A DNA stretch of 64,000 nucleotides from Rhinopithecus roxellana (taxonomy: Eukaryota; Chordata; Mammalia; Primates; Cercopithecidae): contig NC_044560.1 of assembly GCF_007565055.1 (NCBI RefSeq), positions 83,519,295 to 83,583,294 of the forward strand, written 5' to 3'. This document shows, one piece after another, positions 57,113 to 64,000 of the stretch. The notes below the pieces were generated by a model, which was given only the letters and a program-made list of their open reading frames with translations, was not told the origin of the DNA and ran no database searches. Every line of letters begins with the position of its first letter. Within the stretch, counting starts at the first letter, position 1. A program made the position numbers and the translations under genes.

Positions 57113-57763
57113 CTTTATTTATTTTATTTTATTTTATTTTATTTTATTTTTTTTAAAGAGACAGATTCTAACTGTCTACCAAGGTGGAGTACAGTGGCAC
57201 AATCATGGCTCACTGCAGCCTTGACCTCCTGGGCTCAAGAGATCCCTCCTGCCTCAGCCTCTAGGTAGCTGGGACTGCGGGCATGCACCACCATGCCCGG
57301 CTAATTTTTTTTTTTTTTTTTTTTTTTGAGACTGACTCTCACTCTGTTGCCCAGGCTGCAGTGCAGTGGCGTGTTCTCAGCTCACCAAAACCCCTGCCTC
57401 CCGGGTTCAAGCAATTCTCCTGCCTCAGTCTCCTGAGTAGCTGGGACTACAGGCATGCGCCACCACACCTGACTAATTTTTGTATTTTCAGTAGAGACAG
57501 GGTTTCACTATGTTGGCCAGGCTGGTCTCGAACTCCTCACCTCGTGATCCGCCCGCCTCAGCCTCCCAAAGTGTTGGAATTATAGGCACGAGCCAACATG
57601 CCTGGCCCCGGCTAATTTTTTTTACTTTTTTTTTTCTTTTTCTATAAAAAGATGGGGGTCTCACTAGGTTGCACGGGTTGCTTAAACTCCTAGCTTCAAG
57701 TGATCCTTCCACCTTCACCTCCCAAAGTGTTGGGATTATAGGTGTGAGCCACTGCTCCCAGCC
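57113..57763 (-). mobile_element. Alu split by a same-strand Alu
   Basis: Parts 57113-57308 and 57608-57763, junction duplication CCCGGCTAATTTTTTTT. Confidence 0.9.
57309..57607 (-). mobile_element. Alu nested in preceding Alu
   Basis: Full length, same orientation as its host. Confidence 0.92.
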
Positions 57764-57775
57764 TAAGAATGTTCT

Positions 57776-58090
57776 TTTCTTTTTCCTTTTTTTTTTAAAT
57801 TGGAGTCAGGGACTCTGTCGCCCAGGTCGGGAGTATAGTGGCATAACAACCCACTGCAACCTTGACCTTCTGAGCTCAAGCAATCCTTCTGGCTCAGCTT
57901 CCCCAGTAGGTGGGACTACAGGACTACACACATATGCCACCACACCCAGCTTTTTTTTTTTTTTTTTTTTTTTGTAGAGATGTGTTTCATTGTGTTCCCC
58001 AGACTAATCTGGAACTCCCGGGCTCAAGAAATCCTCCGGCTTAGGCCTCCCAAAGTGTTAGGATTATAGGCATGCGCCACCTCGCCCAGG
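57776..58090 (-). mobile_element. AluJ-like
   Basis: Strongly diverged, T-rich centre at 57952-57973. Confidence 0.88.
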
Positions 58091-58138
58091 TGTTTAATTT
58101 ACTACCATGTACTTAAAAAAAAAAAAAAAAAAAGAGGC

Positions 58139-58440
58139 AACTGGACACGGTGGCTCATGCCTGTAATCCCAGCATTTGGGGAGGGTGAGGCGGGCAGACC
58201 ACGAGGTCAAGAGATTGAGACCATCCTGGCCAACATGGTGAAACCCCGTCTCTACTAAAAATATAAAAATTAGCTGGGCGTGGTGGCACGTGCCTGTAGT
58301 CCCGGGTACTCAGGAGGCTGAGGCAGGAGAATTGCTTGCACCCAGAAGCAGGAGGTTGCAATGAGCCGAGAGGGCACCACTACACTCTAGCCTGTCAACA
58401 GAGTGAGACTTCATCTCAAAAAAAAAAAAAAAAAAAAAAG
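58139..58440 (+). mobile_element. Alu
   Basis: Full length with A tail. Confidence 0.92.
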
Positions 58441-58467
58441 TCATTTTCACTGAAGAATGTCATTACA

Positions 58468-59080
58468 GCTAGGTGCAGTGGCTCACACCTGTAATCCCAG
58501 CACTTCGGGAGGGACAAGGCAGGAGGATTGCTTAAGGCCAGGATTTCTTTTTTTTTTTTTTTTTTTTTTTTTGAGACGGAGTCTCGCTCTGCCGCCCAGG
58601 CTGGAGTGCTGTGGCCAGATCTCAGCTCACTGCAAGCTCCGCCTCCCGGGTTCACGCCATTCTCCTGCCTCAGCCTCCCGAGTAGCTGGGACTACAGGTG
58701 CCCGCCACCTTGCCCGGCTAATTTTTTTGTATTTTTTAGTAGAGACGGGGTTTCACCGTGTTAGCCAGGATGGTCTCGATCTCCTGACCTTGTGATCCGC
58801 CCGTCTCGGCCTCCCAAAGTGCTGGGATTACAGCCTTGAGCCACCGCGCCCGGCAAGGCCAGGATTTCAAGACCAGCCTAGGCAACATGGCAAGATCCCA
58901 TCTCTACAAAAAATAACATAATTAGCTAGGTGTGGTGGCCAGGCATATAGATAGTAGTCCTAGCTACTCAGGAGGCTGAGGTGGCAGAACAGCTTGAGTC
59001 TAGGAGTTCAAGGTTGCAGCAAGCCATGACAGCGCCACTATACTCCAGCCTGGGAGACAGAGGGAGACCCTTTCTAGCAT
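58468..59080 (+). mobile_element. AluJ-like split by a young AluY
   Basis: Parts 58468-58548 and 58855-59080; AAGGCCAGGATTTC at both junctions. Confidence 0.9.
58549..58854 (-). mobile_element. Old World monkey-type AluY nested in AluJ
   Basis: CpG-rich, opposite strand to the host; ends 'accgcgcccggc'. Confidence 0.95.
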
Positions 59081-59139
59081 ACGGTTTGGTGCTGCTGTCT
59101 CTATTTGTGCTAAGGGGCCAAGAGATTTTGTTTTTGCAT

Positions 59140-59352
59140 TTTCTTTCACAGATAGGTTCCTGCTATGTAGCTCAGGATGGAGTACAGTGGGGGCAATTAT
59201 AGCTCCAAAAGACAGAGCCCAGCCTTGCTCTATAGCCCAGGATAGAGTGCAGTGGTGCAATTATAGCTCCAAAAGACCGAGCCCAGTCTCAAACTCCTGG
59301 GTTCAAGTTATCCTCCCACCTCAGCCTCTGGAGTAGCTGGGACTACAGGCTG
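59140..59352 (-). mobile_element. Alu with about 65-bp tandem duplication
   Basis: 'caattatagctccaaaagac' recurs at 59195 and 59260 with the preceding 'ggagtacagtg'/'agagtgcagtg'. Confidence 0.85.
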
Positions 59353-59614
59353 GGGCCAGTTTTACCAGCCATTGATTTTGTACCACCAGTACAAATATCA
59401 ACACAGTGAAAACAGTAACATCTCAGTATTATTATGAAAATAGTTTTGACATCACAGCCCCTCTGGAAGGGTACAGGGAAACCTAGGAATATAAAGATTA
59501 CATTTTGAGAACTGCTATTATACTACTTATACAAGTATACTCAGTTTCTGCAAATTAACTTATGACACGGGCACTCTTCTGTAAGTACATCATACTTCAG
59601 TAAAAGATATATTT

Positions 59615-59925
59615 TGGCTGGGTGCAGTGGCTCATGTCTGTACTCCTAGCACTTTGGGAGGCCAAGTCGGGCAGATCACCTGAGGTCAGAAATTCGAGAC
59701 CAGCCTGGCCAACATGCTGAAACTCCATCTCTACTAAAAATGAAAAAGTAGCTGGGTATGGTGGTGCACACCTGTAATCCCGGCTATTCGAGAGGCTGAA
59801 GTGGGAGGATCACTTGAGTCCAGGAGGCAGAGATTGTAGTTAAGTCAAAATCGCGCCACTGCACCACTCCAGCTTGGGTAACAGAACAAGACTGTCTCAG
59901 GAAAAAAAAAAAAAAAAAAAAAAAA
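59615..59925 (+). mobile_element. Alu
   Basis: Full length, diverged. Confidence 0.9.
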
Positions 59926-59984
59926 GGATTTTTTTTTTTCCCTTGGTATCTAATTCCAGGTGACTCAATTAAAGTTTTTTAGAT

Positions 59985-60288
59985 TCTTTTTTGGTTTTTT
60001 ATTTTTTGAGATGGAGTCTCGCTCTGTCACCCAGGCTGGAGTGCAGTGGTGCGATCTTAGCTCACTGCAAGTTCCACCTCCCGGGTTCACACCATTCCCC
60101 TGCCTCAGACTCCCAAGTAGCTGGGACTACAGGCGCCCACCACCACGCCCGGCTAATGTTTTGTATTTTTAGTAGAGATGGGGTTTCACCGTGTTAGCCA
60201 AGATGGTCTTAATCTCCTGACCTCATGATCCGCCTGCCTCGGCCTCCCAAAGTGCTGGGATTACAGGCGTGAGCCACTGAGCCCAGCC
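59985..60288 (-). mobile_element. AluY-like
   Basis: Full length. Confidence 0.92.
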
Positions 60289-60461
60289 TTCATTTTACTT
60301 TCTGAGACAGAGTCTCACTCTGTTGCCCACGCTGGACTGCAATGGTGCCATCTCGGCTCAAAGCAAACTCCAATTCCTGGGTTAAAGCGATTCTCTTCTC
60401 AGCCTCCCTAGTAGCTGGGATTACAGGCATGCACCACCACAACCACACTCATCTAATTTTT

Positions 60462-60842
60462 ATTTTATTTATTTATTTATTTATTATTTATTTATTTATT
60501 TATTGAGACAGAGTCTCAGTCTGTCGCCAGGCTGCTATTTATTTATTTATTTATTTATTGAGACAGAGTCTCAGTCTGTCGCCAGGCTGCTATTTATTTA
60601 TTTATTTATTGACACAGAGTCTCAGTCTGTCACCAGGCTGCAGTGCAATGGCGTGATCTTGGCTCACTGCAACCTCCGACTCCCTGATTCAAACTGGGAT
60701 TACAGGTACGTGCCACCAAGTCTAGTTAATTTTTTTTGTATTTTTAGTAGAGACAGGGTTTCACCATGTTGGCCAGGATGGTCTCGATCTCCTGACCTCC
60801 CAAAGTGCTGGGATTACAGGCATGAGCCACGGTGCCTGGCCT
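60462..60842 (-). mobile_element. Alu with tail end in three tandem copies
   Basis: (TTTA)n plus 'gagacagagtctcagtctgt' starts at 60505, 60560 and 60611. Confidence 0.9.
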
Positions 60843-60877
60843 AATTTTTATATTTTTAGTAGAAATGGCATTTCGCG

Positions 60878-61177
60878 CTGGGCGCAGTGGCTCACGCCTG
60901 TAATCCCAGCACTTTGGGAGGCTGAGGCGGGCGGATCACAAGGTCAGGAGATCGAGACCATCCTGGCTAACACAGTGAAACCCTGTCTCTACTAAAAATA
61001 CAAAAAAATTAGCCGGGCGCGGTGGCAGGCGCCTGTGGTCCCAGCTACTCGGGAGGCTGAGCCAGGAGAATGGCGTGGGCCTGGGAGGCGGAGCTTGCAG
61101 TGAGCTGAGATCCGGCCACTGCACTCCAGCCTGGGTGACAGAGCGAGACTCTGCCTCAAAAAAAAAAAAAAAAAAAG
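60878..61177 (+). mobile_element. AluY with monkey-type right arm
   Basis: 'gagatccggccactgc' present; head 'gctgggcgcagtggctcacg'. Confidence 0.92.
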
Positions 61178-61436
61178 AAATGGCATTTCGCCATGTTGGC
61201 CAGGCTGGTCTCCAACTCTTGGCCTCAAGAGATCCACCCACCTTGGCCTCCCAAAGTGCTAGGATTACAGGTGTGAGCCACCAGGCCTGGCCACAGGTTA
61301 TTCAATAAAAGTTTTCTTTTCAAATGTATAGAAAAAAATAGGAAAATTATTTTAAAATCTCAGGGGACAAGGCCTTCCCTGAGTATGACATCTTATCTTA
61401 GAAGCCATAAAAGAAAGGGTTGCCCAAGAAAGGGTT

Positions 61437-62060
61437 GACTGGGCGTGGTGGCTCATGCCTGTGATCCCAGCACTTTGGGAGGCTCAGGTGGGCAGATCAC
61501 TTGAGGTCAGGATTTCAAGACTATCCTGGCCAACATAGTGAAACCCTGTCTCTACTAAAAAAACACAAAAATTAGCCAGGCGTGGTGGTGGGCGCCTGTA
61601 ATCCCAGTCATACAGAAGGTTGAGGCAAGAGAATCACTTGAGGCCAGGCACAGTGGCTCACGCCTGTAATCCTAGCACTTTGGGAGGCCGAGGCGGGTGG
61701 ATCGCAAGGTCAGGAGCTCAAGACCATCCTGGCTAACACAGTGAAACCCCGTCTCTACTAAAAATACCAAGAAATTAACCGGGCATGGTGGCGGGCGCCT
61801 GCAGTCCCAGCTACTCAAGAGGCTGAGGCAAGAAAATGGCGTGAACCTGGGAGGCGGAGCTTGCAGTAAGCAGAGATCGCTCCACTGCACTGCAGCCTGG
61901 GCGACAGAGTGAGACTCTGTCTCAAGAAAAAAAAAAAAAAAGAGAATCACTTGAACCCAGGAGGCGGAGGTTGCTGTAAGCTGAGATTGTGCCACTGCAT
62001 TCCAGCCTGGGAGACAGAGCAAGACACTGTCTCAAAAAAAAAAAGAAAAGAAAAAAGAAA
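61437..62060 (+). mobile_element. Alu split by AluY
   Basis: Parts 61437-61640 and 61941-62060. Outer duplication AAGAAAGGGTTG, inner AAGAGAATCACTTGA. Confidence 0.92.
61641..61940 (+). mobile_element. AluY nested in preceding Alu
   Basis: Full length, A tail. Confidence 0.92.
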
Positions 62061-62065
62061 GGGTT

Positions 62066-62565
62066 GGCCACATGTGGTGGCTCACGCCTGTAATCCCAGC
62101 ACTTTGGGAGGCCGAGGGGGGTGGATCACCTGAGGTCAGAAGTTCAAAACCAGCCTGGTCAACATGGTGAAAACTCCTCTCTACTAAATATACAAAAATT
62201 AGGCGGGCTTGGTGGCGGGTGCCTGTAATCCCAGCTACTTAGGAGGCTAAGGCAGGAGAATTGCTTGAACCCAGGAGGCGGAGGTTGCAGTGAGCTGAGA
62301 TCGCACCATTGCACTCCAGCTTGGGCAACAAGAGCGAAACTTCATCTCAAAAAAAAAATGAAAAAAAAATGAAAAAAAAAAAAAATTAGCCCAGTGTGGT
62401 GGTGCATGTCTGTAATCCCAACTACTCAGGAGGCTGAGGCAGGAGAATTACTTGAACCTGGGAGGCGGAGGTTGCAGTGACTGCAGATCGTGCCACTGCA
62501 CTCCAGCCTGGATGACAAAGCGTGACTCCATGTCAAAAAAAAAAAAAAGAAAAGAAAGAAAGAAA
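62066..62565 (+). mobile_element. Alu plus adjoining right arm
   Basis: 62066-62384 full length; 62385-62565 a second right arm with a (gaaa)n tail. Confidence 0.9.
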
Positions 62566-62573
62566 GGCTTAAT

Positions 62574-63074
62574 GCAGGGGGTCCCCAACCCCCAGGCTGG
62601 TACCAGTTGGTGGCCTGTTAGGAACCAGGCAGCACAGCAGGACATGAGCTCACAAAGTTTCTTCTATATTTACAACCACTCCCCATTGCCTACGTTACTG
62701 CCTGAGCTCCACCTTCTTTCAGATCAGGCGCAGCATTAGATTCTCATAGGAGCCTGAACACTATTGTGAACTGTACATTGGAGGGATCTAGGTTGTGTGC
62801 TCCCTATGAGAATCTAAAGCCTGATGATCTGTCACCCCCATATGGGACCACCTAGTTGCAAGAAAACAAGCTCAGGGCTCCCACTGATTCTGTATTACAG
62901 TGAGCTGTATAATTATTTCATTATATATTACAATGTAATAAAACTGAAATAAAATGCACAATAATGTAATGCACTTCAATCATCCTGAAACCATACTCCC
63001 CTACAACGCCCGTTGGTGGAAAAACTGACTTCCGTGAAACCAGTCCCTGGTGCCAAAAAGGTTGGGGACCACTG
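62574..63074 (+). mobile_element. MER1-type hAT-Charlie non-autonomous DNA transposon
   Basis: Terminal inverted repeats 'caggggGtccccaacc' at 62574 and 'ggttggggaccactg' at 63060-63074. Internal text 'attagattctcataggagc' pairs with 'tatgagaatctaaagcctg'. A 7-8 bp flanking duplication (gcttaatg / ggttaatg) fits hAT insertion. About 500 bp, MER1A-like in size. Confidence 0.9.
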
Positions 63075-63239
63075 GTTAATGAGCTGCACTGCATAACAAT
63101 ACTATCTGCCTAGTAAGAAAAACCAGTAACCCAAGAGAAAAAAAAAATAACCCAAGAGAAAAAAGGGCTAAGAATATTAACATACACACCCCAGTATGGG
63201 AAATACAAATAGTTCCAAAAACACTATAATATGTTCAAC

Positions 63240-63780
63240 TTCACTTACAATAAGAAAAATACAGTAAGTATACTTTACAAATTGGAAAAGGCCAAAAAGT
63301 ATGGTAACAGTTAAAGTGGGAGGAAAGAGGCACATTCACACAATACTAGTGAAAGTATAAATTGGTACAACTTCTATAGAGAGCAATTTGGCAATAACTG
63401 TCCAAGTTAAAATATCCTTTTAAAAAATGTATGAGTCTTAGCAACGGAAACAAACGCACATATCCTTTGGCAAAGCAATTTAACTTGGAGAACTTGATTC
63501 TACAGATTCACTTGCACATGTACAAAACAATGGATATACAAGTGTATTCACTGCTGCACTGTTTCTAATACCACAAGAGTAAAAATAGCCTAAACATCCA
63601 TCAACTGAAAACCAGTTAAATGCTAGAACATCTAGGTATGTACACGTAAGAAAAAGGTAATGATGACTGCCCTACAGAGGGGAACTAGGTGGTTGGGGAT
63701 GGGGGCTGCCAGAGTTACTTTTCACTGCGTTATGTTACACTTTCTGAATTTCGAATCAATATATATGACTTATTAAAAAT
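63240..63780 (+). mobile_element. Old L1 (L1M-type) 3' region
   Basis: Diverged L1 words such as 'aatttggcaataactgtc', 'cactgctgcactgtttctaa' and 'taaacatccatcaactg' in order, followed by the start of an Alu at 63784. No open ORF2 remains. Confidence 0.7.
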
Positions 63781-63783
63781 ATT

Positions 63784-64000
63784 TTTCTTTTTTTGAGACA
63801 GAGTCAGGCTCTGTGGCCCAGATCTGTCGCCCAGGCTGGAGTACAATGGCGCAACCTCGGCTCACGGCAACCTCCGCCTCCTGGGTTCAAGCGATTCTCC
63901 TGCCTCAGCCTTCCAAGTAGCTGGGACTACAGGTGCCCACCAGCATGCCCATCTAATTTTTTTATTTTTAGTAGAGATGCGGTTTCACCATGTTGGCCAG
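63784..64000 (-). mobile_element. Alu cut by the window edge
   Basis: Starts with T tail at 63784 and still continues at base 64000. Contains a small duplication near 'ctctgtggcccagatctgtcg'. Confidence 0.9.

Larger units (their letters stand above)
60298..61291 (-). mobile_element. Alu split twice by later Alus
   Basis: Host parts 60298-60461, 60843-60877 and 61178-61291. Junction duplications CTAATTTTTAT and GAAATGGCATTTCGC. Confidence 0.88.

Noticed and set aside
44513..64000. First coding exon of ZBTB8OS
   Set aside because: I searched the minus strand for the N-terminal 33 residues (..YPPVNRKYEY with donor after T) and did not find them; there is also no CpG island promoter here.

Overview
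This is primate nuclear DNA, most likely from an Old World monkey (Cercopithecidae). About a dozen of the youngest Alu copies share a variant typical of Old World monkey AluY: 'ggctcaagcctgtaatccc' near the 5' end and 'gagatccggccactgc' in the right arm. Gene content matches the region homologous to human chromosome 1p35. Alu elements dominate: I count roughly 115 whole, partial or nested copies, covering well over half of the window. Almost every open reading frame of 60-140 codons here is a translated Alu and not a gene.

Two host genes lie tail to tail. ZBTB8A (+ strand, 7825 to past 17612) has all three coding exons here: 7825-8648 (BTB domain and linker), 12285-12454 (most of two C2H2 zinc fingers) and 17280-17612 (last zinc ligand, Cys-rich segment, acidic tail, stop). 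Spliced, they give 441 codons, the known length of the human protein. Positions 1-7824 are its upstream intron; any 5' untranslated exon and the promoter lie to the left. The 3' UTR starts at 17613. ZBTB8OS/archease (- strand, 31661 to beyond 44511) has six coding exons here, including exons of 25 and 37 nt, giving the C-terminal 134 of about 167 residues. The first coding exon is not in the window, so 44512-64000 should be its long first intron.

Inside that intron, antisense to ZBTB8OS, sits the most interesting object: an intronless, full-length, uninterrupted 222-codon retrocopy of the ESCRT-III gene CHMP2A (CDS 54740-55408), with poly(A) tract and target-site duplication. A Y3 RNA retropseudogene lies at 50939-51039.

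Other mobile DNA: a MER11-type solo LTR (6-bp duplication) inserted in an Alu and itself split by a young AluY; a MaLR/MST LTR splitting an L2; several ERV LTRs; a GC-rich LTR-like block at 23201-24771; an L1 3' end and an older L1; and MER1, MER2 and MER5-type DNA transposon fossils. All recognised LTRs and L1s in the ZBTB8OS introns lie on the + strand, antisense to the host gene. The intervals between repeats hold degraded MIR/L2/L1M-type sequence or nothing I recognise.
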